Source of the DNA: an uncultured Faecalibacterium sp.
Lineage (GTDB): Bacteria > Bacillota > Clostridia > Oscillospirales > Ruminococcaceae
Length of the DNA stretch: 19,623 bases
Direction of reading: 5' to 3'
NCBI GenBank assembly: GCA_934511465.1
Contig: CAKSWG010000033.1
Coordinates: 1-19,623, forward strand
The position numbers were made by a program, and so were the translations under genes. Of the stretch, positions 14,239 through 19,623 are shown one piece after another; position 1 is the first letter of the stretch; each line of letters starts with the position of its first letter. Under the pieces are notes generated by a model. It was given only the letters and a program-made list of their open reading frames with translations. It had not been told where the DNA came from and did not search any database.

Positions 14239-14475
14239 TCAAACAGAATCATGCGGCAGACGTTTCGCAGCCACAGGTCTCATCCTTTCTCCCGGAACGC
14301 GGGCCGTATCTTTTTCCGCAACAAAAACTTCCAGCTCTTCGTGCCAGTGCCATGCGCCCTCCATTTTTTGAAGGTCATCGTGATAACAGGCGGCTGGGAA
14401 AAGCGCCGTGCCGTGCTCGATCGGTTCCCGCCCCTTTGCATCCGTGGAAACGGGGATACAACGGCTCAAAGCCAT
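14239..14475 (-). pseudogene. truncated N-terminal cupin fragment of an AraC-type regulator
   Basis: A 78-residue leftward frame contains PIEHGTALFPAACYHDDL and GAWHWHEELEVFVAEK. This is the sugar-sensing cupin start of AraC-family regulators, where the HWHEELE metal-binding pattern is characteristic. The frame ends soon after in unrelated residues (RPVAAKRLPHDSV); the rest of the cupin and the C-terminal double helix-turn-helix are absent, with gntR starting 26 bases later. The ribosome site is weak. The promoter remains at 14554-14582. I read it as a remnant left after deletion; expression as a stand-alone cupin cannot be excluded. Confidence 0.6.
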
Positions 14476-14525
14476 TTGCTACACCCCATTTGGCGGTTTT
14501 GCTGCATAAATAATGGGAGTTTGTG

Positions 14526-14582
14526 TTGTTTTTATTCTTTTTTTCATGATAGAATTGTATCATTCAAAAAGGGGGAATGCAA
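14526..14582. promoter_or_regulatory. face-to-face promoters around an 18-bp palindrome
   Basis: On the minus strand TTGCAT (14577-14582), 17 bases, TACAAT (14554-14559) form a promoter for the AraC remnant. On the plus strand TTGTTT (14526-14531), 18 bases, TAGAAT (14550-14555) form a weaker candidate. Both -10 elements lie inside ATGATAGAATTGTATCAT (14546-14563), a palindrome broken at two bases, which could be an operator. Confidence 0.5.
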
Positions 14583-14857
14583 GATGATTCACCTGCTTTT
14601 AGCAGGGACCGGTGTTTCTTTTATCAGTCCGGGTCTGCCGGATCCCCTATGAACTGCTGGCGATCCTGATTCTGATGGGGACTATGCACGAGACCCTGCA
14701 AAAGAGAGAGGAAGCGACACGAGAACCGGGTCGCCTTTCCGGTGACGGAATGTATCGTGTGCATCATTGCAGTGGTCTTTATCAGAGGATAAATCGAAAT
14801 AAAACACCCCCCGGTGGCATCGTTCAAATTGCTTACGCAAGACCGTTCGGTCGCTCA
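14583..14857. other. about 275 bases without a confident gene; possible decayed divergent gene
   Basis: An ATG at 14584 follows AGGGGGA and the plus-strand promoter candidate, but the frame stops after 22 codons (MIHLLLAGTGVSFISPG at its start). Another frame from 14612 encodes a short hydrophobic piece (PYELLAILILMGTMHETLQK) that I cannot assign. The layout fits a frameshifted remnant of a gene once divergent from the AraC regulator. The perfect palindrome GACCGTTCGGTC lies at 14841-14852. Confidence 0.3.
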
Positions 14858-15014
14858 AAAGGGGCTGTTGCAAAATAGCTCTTTGAAAAAATCATGCACA
14901 AAACCCGGAACCTTTTCTCGGCCAAAACGGCTCAAAAAGGGCTCCGGGTTTCTGATTTTACGCTATTTCTTTGTGCAAGTTGCTATCGCTTTTTTATTTT
15001 GCAACAGCCCCTTT
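14858..15014. mobile_element. MITE-like palindromic element with 20-bp terminal inverted repeats
   Basis: Perfect 20-bp ends: AAAGGGGCTGTTGCAAAATA at 14858-14877 and its reverse complement at 14995-15014. Inside are nested arms TGCACAAA/TTTGTGCA (14895-14902, 14970-14977) and AAACCCGGA/TCCGGGTTT (14901-14909, 14943-14951) around a further CCTTTT/AAAAGG stem, so the element can fold into a long hairpin. It has no coding capacity. The GGGGCTGTTGCAAAAT end resembles IS ends of the GGxxCTGTTGCAAA type (IS6-like, from memory). No target duplication is obvious in the 8 bases outside the repeats. Confidence 0.65.
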
Positions 15015-15080
15015 CATTGCTCCGCTTCGCTGCGTAAACCCGAACAACGCTCTTTTGGCTCTGCACAAATCTTTGCATCG

Positions 15081-15120
15081 TTTGGCGTAAAATTGGCGTA
15101 TGGCGTAGTTTTCACTGGAA
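15081..15120 (+). repeat. three close TGGCGTA repeats, related to a piece near 11320
   Basis: TTTGGCGTA, TTGGCGTA and TGGCGTA follow one another within 26 bases and run into GTTTTCACTGG. The last part resembles TTGGCGTAACTTTCACCAG at 11319-11337. The surrounding stretch 15015-15128 contains no recognisable gene. Confidence 0.45.
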
Positions 15121-15128
15121 GTTCGCCA

Positions 15129-15176
15129 AAAGAAAAAGCCTGAAACTTCTCGTAGTATCAAGAAGTTTCAGGCTTT
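15129..15176 (-). terminator. terminator of the greA-lysS operon
   Basis: AAAGCCTGAAACTTCT and AGAAGTTTCAGGCTTT (15135-15150, 15161-15176) form a perfect 16-bp stem with a 10-base loop. On the minus strand it is followed by TTTTTCTTTT. It lies about 20 bases after the lysS stop codon. Confidence 0.95.
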
Positions 15177-15196
15177 GTTTTGCTTAAATTGGAAAT

Positions 15197-16708
15197 TTAC
15201 TGGTCGATGGGCTTCATCGTGGGGAACAGCAGCACGTCGCGGATGGAGGCGCTGTCGGTGAGCAGCATCACCAGACGGTCCACGCCGAAGCCCAGACCGC
15301 CCGTGGGGGGCAGGCCGTACTCCAGCGCGTTCACGTAGTCGTAGTCCACCTGTGCCTTGCAGTCGGGCTCGATGGCCTTGCGCTCGGCCACCTGACGCTC
15401 GAAGCGGCCCTTCTGGTCGATGGGGTCGTTCAGCTCGCTGAAGGCGTTGCCGTACTCGGTGCAGTCGATGAAATACTCAAAGCGCTCGGTGAAGGCGGGG
15501 TCGTCCGGCTTGCGCTTGGCCAGAGGGCTGATCTCCACGGGGTAGTCGTAGATGAAGGTGGGCTGGATCAGCTTGTCCTCCACAAAGGCGTCGAAGAACT
15601 CGGCCAGAATGGCACCCTTGGTGGGCACCTCGGGCAGCTCCACGTGGTGCTCCTTGGCGGCGGCGATGGCGTCCTCGTCAGACTTCCAGTCGTTGAAGTC
15701 CACGCCGGAATACTTCTTCACGGCTTCCACCATGGTCAGGCGCTCCCAGTGGCCCATATCGATCTGCTTGCCCTGATAGGGGATGACCATGCTGCCGCAG
15801 ATCTTCTGGGCAAGGCGCTTGTACAGCTCCTCCACCAGATCCATCATGCCGTGGAAATCGGTGAAGGCCTGATACAGCTCGATGCTGGTGAACTCCGGGT
15901 TGTGCTTGGGGTCCATGCCCTCGTTGCGGAAGATGCGGCCCACCTCGTACACGCGGTCCATGCCGCCCACGATCAGGCGCTTGAGGTACAGCTCGGTCTC
16001 GATGCGCAGCACCATGTCCATGTTCAGGCTGTTGTGATGGGTGTAGAAGGGGCGTGCGGATGCGCCGATCTCGAAGGGGGTCAGGATGGGGGTGTCTACC
16101 TCCAGGAAGCCCTTCTCGTCCAGATAGGCGCGGATCTCCTTGAGGATCTGGCTGCGCTTCACAAAGGTGTCCTTCACCTCGGGGTTGGCGATCAGGTCCA
16201 CGTAGCGCTGACGGTAGCGCATCTCGGTGTCGGTCAGGCCGTGGAACTTCTCGGGCAGCGGGCGCAGGCTCTTGGCCAGCAGGGTCAGCTCGGTGGCGCG
16301 GACGCTCAGCTCGCCGGTCTTGGTGCGGAACACCTCGCCCTTGACGCCGATGATGTCGCCCACGTCCAGCTTCTTGAAGGCGGCGTAAGGCTCCTCGCCC
16401 AGCTCGTCGCGGCGGACGTACAGCTGGATGTCGCCCTTGTCGTCCCGCAGGTGGGCAAAGCTGGCCTTGCCCATCACGCGCTTGGACATCATGCGGCCTG
16501 CCAGCGCCACGGTCTTGCCGCTGTCGGTCTCGTTGGGCAGGTCTTTGAACTCAGCCTTCAGGTCGGCAGAGTAGGCATCCTGCGGATACTTGGTCAGGGT
16601 GAAGGGGTCGCAGCCTGCGGCTTGCAGGTCGGCCAGCTTCTGGCGGCGCACCTGCACCTGCTCGCTCTCGGACAGGCCCTGTGCGGGGTTCTTCTTTTGC
16701 TCTTCCAT
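15197..16708 (-). CDS. lysS: lysine--tRNA ligase, class II
   Basis: A 503-residue class II synthetase that charges tRNA-Lys. An N-terminal OB-fold anticodon-binding domain (about residues 60-160; GRMMSKRVMGKASFAHLRDDKGDIQLYV, DIIGVKGEVFRTKTGELSV) is followed by the catalytic core. Motif 2 is FRNEGMDPKHNPEFTSIELYQAF and motif 3 is GLPPTGGLGFGVDRLVMLL, both intact, with the LysS junction YRQRYVDLI and a C-terminal RDVLLFP. The ATG at 16706-16708 has AGGAG just upstream. It starts 24 bases after greA, forming a two-gene operon from the greA promoter. This greA-lysS order is common in Firmicutes, as I recall. Confidence 0.98.
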   Translation of the reverse strand: MEEQKKNPAQGLSESEQVQVRRQKLADLQAAGCDPFTLTKYPQDAYSADLKAEFKDLPNETDSGKTVALAGRMMSKRVMGKASFAHLRDDKGDIQLYVRRDELGEEPYAAFKKLDVGDIIGVKGEVFRTKTGELSVRATELTLLAKSLRPLPEKFHGLTDTEMRYRQRYVDLIANPEVKDTFVKRSQILKEIRAYLDEKGFLEVDTPILTPFEIGASARPFYTHHNSLNMDMVLRIETELYLKRLIVGGMDRVYEVGRIFRNEGMDPKHNPEFTSIELYQAFTDFHGMMDLVEELYKRLAQKICGSMVIPYQGKQIDMGHWERLTMVEAVKKYSGVDFNDWKSDEDAIAAAKEHHVELPEVPTKGAILAEFFDAFVEDKLIQPTFIYDYPVEISPLAKRKPDDPAFTERFEYFIDCTEYGNAFSELNDPIDQKGRFERQVAERKAIEPDCKAQVDYDYVNALEYGLPPTGGLGFGVDRLVMLLTDSASIRDVLLFPTMKPIDQ

Positions 16709-16732
16709 GGTTTCTCCTATTCGTCAGGCCGG

Positions 16733-17218
16733 TCAGCCAGCAGCGTGGGTGATGTTGAGCACAGTGTACTCCACGGTGTGGCCGGTGGGCAGCAGCACTT
16801 CGGTCTTGTCGCCCACGGCCTTGCCCAGCAGCGCATGGCCCACGGGGCTTTCATCGCTGATCTTGCCGTTCAGGGGGTCGGCTTCGGTGCGGCCCACGAT
16901 GTCGTATTCTTCGCTCTCGTCCTCGCCGGTCATCCGGATGGTGACGTGGGTGCCTACCGAGACGTTATCCACGCTCAGCTCGCTCTCGTCGATGATCACA
17001 GCGTTCTTGATCATCTGCTCCAGCTCGGTGATGCGGTTCTCCACCAGACCCTGCGTGTTCTTGGCCTCGTCGTACTCGCTGTTTTCCGAAAGGTCGCCGT
17101 GGCTGCGGGCTTCCTTGATCTCCTCGGCCAGCTCCTTGCGGCGGACCGTTTTGAGGTATTCCAGTTCCTCCTGCATAGCCTTCAGGCCGGCAGCGGACAT
17201 TTTGATCTCTTGTGCCAT
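16733..17218 (-). CDS. greA: transcription elongation factor GreA
   Basis: A 161-residue factor that enters the RNA polymerase secondary channel and stimulates transcript cleavage in backtracked complexes. The N-terminal coiled coil carries the acidic tip motif HGDLSENSEYDEAKN (about residues 40-54). The C-terminal FKBP-like domain ends with YDIVGRTEADPLNGKISDESPVGHALLGKAVGD and a final beta strand. The ATG at 17216-17218 (MAQEIKMSAAGLKAMQEEL) follows CAAGGAGAG; the longer frame to 17260 has no better site. It is first in the operon with lysS and has a consensus promoter. Confidence 0.97.
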   Translation of the reverse strand: MAQEIKMSAAGLKAMQEELEYLKTVRRKELAEEIKEARSHGDLSENSEYDEAKNTQGLVENRITELEQMIKNAVIIDESELSVDNVSVGTHVTIRMTGEDESEEYDIVGRTEADPLNGKISDESPVGHALLGKAVGDKTEVLLPTGHTVEYTVLNITHAAG

Positions 17219-17291
17219 TTGAGAATCTCTCCTTGCTGTATTTGTTTTGCACAGCTGCATTGCCGCACAATGATGCCATTTTGACTACATT

Positions 17292-17320
17292 ATTATAATA
17301 GCAAGCCGGGGGTTTGTCAA
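17292..17320 (-). promoter_or_regulatory. consensus sigma-A promoter of greA-lysS
   Basis: Minus strand TTGACA (17315-17320), 17 bases, TATAAT (17292-17297): a perfect consensus promoter. The transcription start is expected near 17285, giving a leader of about 67 bases before greA. Confidence 0.95.
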
Positions 17321-17351
17321 CAAAAAAGGCGCTGCTGGGGCGGAAAAATGC

Positions 17352-17385
17352 AAAAAGCGGCAGCGGGGGTACGCTGTCGCTTTTT
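17352..17385. terminator. two-way hairpin between the toxin locus and greA
   Basis: AAAAAGCGGCAGCG (17352-17365) pairs with CGCTGTCGCTTTTT (17372-17385), 14 bp with one G-U or A-C position, loop of 6. It has A/T runs at both ends like a bidirectional terminator. On the minus strand it would stop read-through into greA. It also directly abuts the -35 of the toxin promoter, so an operator role is possible. Confidence 0.6.
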
Positions 17386-17386
17386 G

Positions 17387-17415
17387 TTGTATTGGGGCAA
17401 AGGTTGTGTTATACT
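17387..17415 (+). promoter_or_regulatory. promoter of the toxin mRNA
   Basis: -35 TTGTAT (17387-17392), 17 bases, -10 TATACT (17410-17415) preceded by TGT, an extended -10. Transcription would begin near 17422, about 43 bases before the toxin start codon and about 185 bases before the end of the terminator. Confidence 0.78.
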
Positions 17416-17454
17416 GGTGGCGCTGCCCTTTTCCCATTCTGGCAACAGAGGGGA

Positions 17455-17485
17455 GGTGAGCGCAATGCAGGCGATCCTGACAGAT
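17455..17485 (+). repeat. direct repeats DRa/DRb, toxin-side copy
   Basis: GGTGAGCGCAATG (17455-17467) covers the end of the ribosome binding site and the start codon; GCGATCCTGACAGAT (17471-17485) covers codons 3-7. Both recur in the same order at 17612-17645, inside the convergent antisense RNA gene: the first with one base missing, the second identical over 15 bases. Confidence 0.9.
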
Positions 17486-17563
17486 TTTCTCGTGGCCGTT
17501 GCAGCACAAGTAACCGCCTACTACCTGTGCAAGTGGCTTAACGACCACTTCAAGGGACAGTAA
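17465..17563 (+). CDS. 32-residue membrane peptide, candidate type I (Fst-like) toxin
   Basis: The peptide starts MQAILTDFLVAVAAQVTAYY and ends LCKWLNDHFKGQ. One predicted membrane helix (about residues 4-22) is followed by an aromatic/basic boundary CKWL and a charged tail. Size (Fst is 33 residues), single helix and the WL after the helix resemble small Fst/Ldr-type toxins, though sequence identity to a named family is not claimed. GGGAGGTGA lies just before the ATG. The gene has its own extended -10 promoter and a strong two-way terminator 8 bases after the stop, and faces a convergent small RNA that repeats its start region. Such peptides damage the membrane when translated. An alternative is a harmless small membrane protein; the RNA layout argues against that. 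Confidence 0.75.
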   Translation: MQAILTDFLVAVAAQVTAYYLCKWLNDHFKGQ

Positions 17564-17570
17564 GCCCAAA

Positions 17571-17605
17571 GAAGCCCCCCGGTATTCGCAGTACCGGGGG
17601 GCTTC
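17571..17605. terminator. shared two-way terminator of toxin mRNA and antitoxin RNA
   Basis: GAAGCCCCCCGGTA and TACCGGGGGGCTTC form a perfect 14-bp stem with a 7-base loop. On the plus strand GCTCTTGG follows, on the minus strand TTTGGG. In par-type loci the terminator stem of both RNAs is the initial contact site; this hairpin is strong enough for that. It is also the only clear terminator downstream of the surface gene at 17705-19507. Confidence 0.88.
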
Positions 17606-17611
17606 GCTCTT

Positions 17612-17645
17612 GGTGAGCCAATGGAATCATGCGATCCTGACAGAT
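17612..17645 (-). repeat. direct repeats, antitoxin-side copy
   Basis: GGTGAGCCAATG (17612-17623) and GCGATCCTGACAGAT (17631-17645), as read on the plus strand, duplicate the toxin-side repeats at 17455-17485 about 150 bases downstream. The spacer between the two is 7 bases here and 3 bases in the toxin, so pairing would leave a small bulge. Confidence 0.9.
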
Positions 17646-17660
17646 GCATTGCCTACCTTT

Positions 17661-17688
17661 AGTATATGCAGCCGGGCGCAAAAGTCAA
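17661..17688 (-). promoter_or_regulatory. promoter of the antitoxin RNA
   Basis: Minus-strand -35 TTGACT (17683-17688), 16 bases, -10 TATACT (17661-17666). It is closer to consensus at -35 than the toxin promoter, as expected for an antitoxin RNA made in excess. It lies within 45 bases of the stop codon of the upstream surface protein gene on the same strand. Confidence 0.85.
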
Positions 17689-17704
17689 GTCTGTACGAGA
17701 AAAT

Positions 17705-19507
17705 TTACAAATCCTTCGCCTTGGGGAAGGCCTTGTTCCACGTGCGGATCACGTTATACTTTGCCACCCGCTTGTCGGGCTTAAAGGTGCCGCTCAGGTA
17801 GCCCTGCTCGGTGCACCACTGGGCCGCTTTGGCGGTGGCGGCGTCCACATCCGCAAAGGCGGGTTCGTTGGCCGGTTCCGGCTGGCCTGCGGTGTTCCAC
17901 AAAAGCAGGGCCAGCTGGGCCTGCGTCTTGGGGATGGCCGCGCCCTCGGGCAGCAGCTTGTGCAGGATCACCCGGGTGGCCACCTCGTAGCCGCCCCACA
18001 GGGCTGCGCTGCCAAGGGCCACGGCGGCAATGGCACCGCCTGCATCGCCTGCGGGGGCGGTGCCGATGTCGGTGCTCTCGCCGCTGGGCTCATCGCCGTA
18101 AACGGGGCCTTCGTCCGGGACGTCCTTGCCGTGCAGGACGGCGTAGCTGCCTTCCATCACAGCGCCTTCGGGCAGTTCGGCGGGGTTTGCCGGGATGTAC
18201 TTCAGGTAGGCGCTCTGGGTGGTGCTGCCGCTCCGGAACGCTTCAGCCAGTGCGGTGATGTCGGCCAGCGATACGGTTTTGTCAATGGTCAGCCGTGCGC
18301 TGCCGGAGAAAGTGACGGTGCCCACAGGCATATTTTTCAGCTTTACGTTGCCGCCGCTGAGGTCGACCGTGAGGCTGCTGGGGTCACTCTCCCTCGGCTT
18401 CAGCGTGTCGGCTTCCACCCAGCCGCCGCTGACCGTTATGCTGTTCGCGGATACGGTCTGGCCCTTTGCCGTCAGCCGGCCGTTCGTTACCTTGAGATCT
18501 GTGGAAATGATGCCATCGGGTGCCTTATTGTTTTCCAGATTCAGCACACCGCCGTTTACCGCAATGCTTTTACCTGTAATGGCAGCGGTTCCATTGGCAC
18601 TGGCATTCAGGGTGCCGCTGCTCATCTCCAGCTGTTCCACAGCGATGCCATAGTTGCCGCCGTTTACCGTCAGGGTGCCGCCGCTCACCGTCAGCTTGCT
18701 GCCGGGGGCCGTTGTTACATTGCCGTTATAACTGGCATCGATGCCGACAGCTTTGGCGGTCACGCACAGTGCGCCGCCGCTCACCGTTATATTGCCGTTA
18801 TAGTTGGCATCGATGCCTCTACCGTGTTCGCCGGTGGCGGTCACGCACAGGGTGCCGCCGCTTACCTGTACGGTGCTGCCTCGGGCATCGATGCCGTTCT
18901 CCGCAGCGGTCACGTCCACGGTGCCGTCTGTCACATCCAGCGTGCCGTTAGTGATCCGGACGCCGTTTGACAAATTATTGGTGGCCGTCAGGCTGCCGCT
19001 GCCCTTGATGGTGAGCAGCCCCGGGGTGCTGGAAAGACCGCCCTCGTCGTCAATGTCGATGGCCGGCTTGCGGGCACTGTTGTGCGTGACCGTGTTACTG
19101 CCGCTCAGGGTGAGCTCGACCTTGCCTCCCGTAGTAAGGGTGGGATGTGAATCGGAATTGAATTCTATATGGGCATCCTGCAGCGTGGCATTGGCCGTGG
19201 TGCCTTGATAACCGTTCAAATCAAGCGTTTCAAAGCTGCCCGAAAGAACAGGAGCTTCGTCTTTCTTCTTGAATGGGTTTGGCTCGCCGCCGTAATGATA
19301 GATAGACAAAAACTGGCCGCTGAACTCGGGGTGGTCGGGAACGTCCGCATAGCGGGCCACGGAGATCTCCGAGCCGTTGCCGTTGGGGTATTTCTCCGTG
19401 TTGGACATATCCCATGTTTCGGCCAGTGCGGGCATACAAAAGCTCAGGGCCATGGCCCCCGCCACCGCCGCTGCGGCCAGCTGCCTTGCAAGTTTGCGTA
19501 GTTTCAT
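17705..19507 (-). CDS. secreted surface protein with carbohydrate-binding-like repeats and SLH-like C-terminus
   Basis: A 600-residue protein. Residues 1-29 form a signal peptide (MKLRKLARQLAAAAVAGAMA, cleavage at PALA|ET). Residues about 80-420 hold repeated beta strands such as LTVSGGTLTVNGGNYGIAVEQLEMSSGTLNASANGTAAITGKSIAVNGGVLNL, typical of DUF4353-like or pectin-lyase-like carbohydrate-binding proteins. After an acidic linker (about 460-485) come a hydrophobic stretch (490-505) and a single SLH-like domain (PKTQAQLALLLWNTAG, FADV, GTFKPDKRVAKYNVIRTWNKAF). The last 100 residues nearly match the large surface protein at 4343-8332, at DNA level too. AAGGAGG lies 8 bases before ATG 19507. 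No InlB-like repeats here. Probable wall-attached, glycan-binding protein; ligand unknown. It lacks its own terminator and likely ends at the toxin-antitoxin terminator. Confidence 0.85.
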   Translation of the reverse strand: MKLRKLARQLAAAAVAGAMALSFCMPALAETWDMSNTEKYPNGNGSEISVARYADVPDHPEFSGQFLSIYHYGGEPNPFKKKDEAPVLSGSFETLDLNGYQGTTANATLQDAHIEFNSDSHPTLTTGGKVELTLSGSNTVTHNSARKPAIDIDDEGGLSSTPGLLTIKGSGSLTATNNLSNGVRITNGTLDVTDGTVDVTAAENGIDARGSTVQVSGGTLCVTATGEHGRGIDANYNGNITVSGGALCVTAKAVGIDASYNGNVTTAPGSKLTVSGGTLTVNGGNYGIAVEQLEMSSGTLNASANGTAAITGKSIAVNGGVLNLENNKAPDGIISTDLKVTNGRLTAKGQTVSANSITVSGGWVEADTLKPRESDPSSLTVDLSGGNVKLKNMPVGTVTFSGSARLTIDKTVSLADITALAEAFRSGSTTQSAYLKYIPANPAELPEGAVMEGSYAVLHGKDVPDEGPVYGDEPSGESTDIGTAPAGDAGGAIAAVALGSAALWGGYEVATRVILHKLLPEGAAIPKTQAQLALLLWNTAGQPEPANEPAFADVDAATAKAAQWCTEQGYLSGTFKPDKRVAKYNVIRTWNKAFPKAKDL

Positions 19508-19545
19508 GCAGAATGCCTCCTTCTCTGCCGGGCGGGGAAAGCATA

Positions 19546-19555
19546 CCCCCCCCCC
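19546..19555 (-). repeat. G10 homopolymer (coding strand) in the leader of the second surface gene
   Basis: Ten C residues on the plus strand, so G10 in the transcript, between the predicted transcription start and the ribosome site. Flanks read TTAC-G10-TATG in the direction of the gene. This is the reverse complement of CATA-C10-GTAA in the leader of the first surface gene, so the same motif sits in opposite orientations. Confidence 0.9.
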
Positions 19556-19571
19556 GTAATATTCCGGCTTG

Positions 19572-19616
19572 AGTATATCAGAAAACCCTGTAAAACAAAA
19601 GCAAAACTGCGTGAAA
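19572..19616 (-). promoter_or_regulatory. promoter of the second surface gene with TTTCACGCA site
   Basis: Minus strand: TTTCACGCA (19608-19616), exactly 30 bases, then the extended -10 TGA-TATACT (19572-19580). Transcription would start near 19565. A poor -35 (TTTTGT) is 17 bases before the -10. If a second TTTCACGCA exists 21 bp farther upstream, as in the first surface gene, it lies just beyond the window. Confidence 0.6.
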
Positions 19617-19623
19617 CGCCCCG

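Larger units (their letters stand above)
17571..17654 (-). ncRNA. antitoxin RNA (RNA II-like), convergent with the toxin gene
   Basis: From the promoter at 17661-17688, an RNA starting near 17654 and ending at the shared terminator would be about 84 bases with no ORF of note. It contains the complements of both repeats that cover the toxin's ribosome site/start codon and early codons, plus the complementary terminator stem. It could therefore pair with the toxin mRNA at separated sites and block translation, although the two genes overlap only in the terminator. This matches the par locus of pAD1 in plan. Confidence 0.75.

Noticed and set aside
14841..14852. GACCGTTCGGTC palindrome as a regulatory operator
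   Set aside because: A perfect 12-mer but with no nearby promoter or intact gene; kept only as a note in the decayed stretch.
14612..14878. 88-codon rightward frame as a real small protein
   Set aside because: No ribosome site at its start, it runs into the MITE-like repeat at its end, and the hydrophobic piece matches nothing I know.
15644..17284. 546-codon rightward frame opposite lysS and greA
   Set aside because: Spans two conserved genes and their promoter on the other strand; repetitive Leu/His/Gly composition with no motif.

Overview
The window looks like a chromosomal segment of a moderately GC-rich (high 50s percent by eye) Clostridia-type Gram-positive. Evidence: strong AAGGAGG-type ribosome binding sites, sigma-A promoters, a TPP riboswitch with an intrinsic terminator, an S-layer-homology-like wall anchor, and typical Firmicutes gene content. 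The gene content and the repeated C-terminal anchor suggest Faecalibacterium or a close Oscillospiraceae relative; this placement is from memory, not from a search.

Layout. Positions 1-51 hold the first codons of a leftward gene, probably a sodium:amino-acid (AGCS) symporter, with its own promoter. Positions 229-4191 are a leftward thiamin operon: promoter, TPP riboswitch, terminator, a second structured leader, thiW (thiazole transporter S component), thiM, thiE, a possible small ORF, and thiC. Positions 4228-8401 are a divergent rightward gene for a 1329-residue secreted surface protein with a beta-helix-like N-terminal half, seven InlB-B-like repeats and a single SLH-like C-terminus. Positions 8486-9780 hold a family 4 glycosyltransferase with its own consensus promoter and a two-way terminator shared with the convergent module. 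Positions 9841-14213 are a leftward sugar-acid module: GntP permease, IlvD/Edd-type dehydratase and FadR-type GntR regulator. Positions 14239-15120 are decayed or mobile DNA: an AraC-cupin fragment, a palindromic MITE-like element and short repeats. Positions 15129-17320 are the greA-lysS operon. Positions 17387-17688 form a compact locus that closely matches the par/Fst plan of type I toxin-antitoxin systems. Positions 17705-19616 hold a second leftward surface protein gene whose C-terminus and promoter are related to those of the first.

How the parts fit. Thiamin genes combine pyrimidine synthesis (ThiC) with thiazole uptake and salvage (ThiW, ThiM) and joining by ThiE, under TPP feedback. 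The dehydratase, permease and regulator look like uptake and dehydration of an aldonic acid. The two surface proteins share a signal-peptide pattern, a wall anchor, a promoter layout (TTTCACGCA exactly 30 bp upstream of an extended -10) and a 10-base C or G homopolymer in the 5' leader, in opposite orientations. That suggests a co-regulated and possibly phase-variable surface protein family. The most striking item is the toxin-antitoxin locus, in which a convergent short RNA carries two separate repeats matching the toxin's ribosome binding site/start codon and its early coding region.
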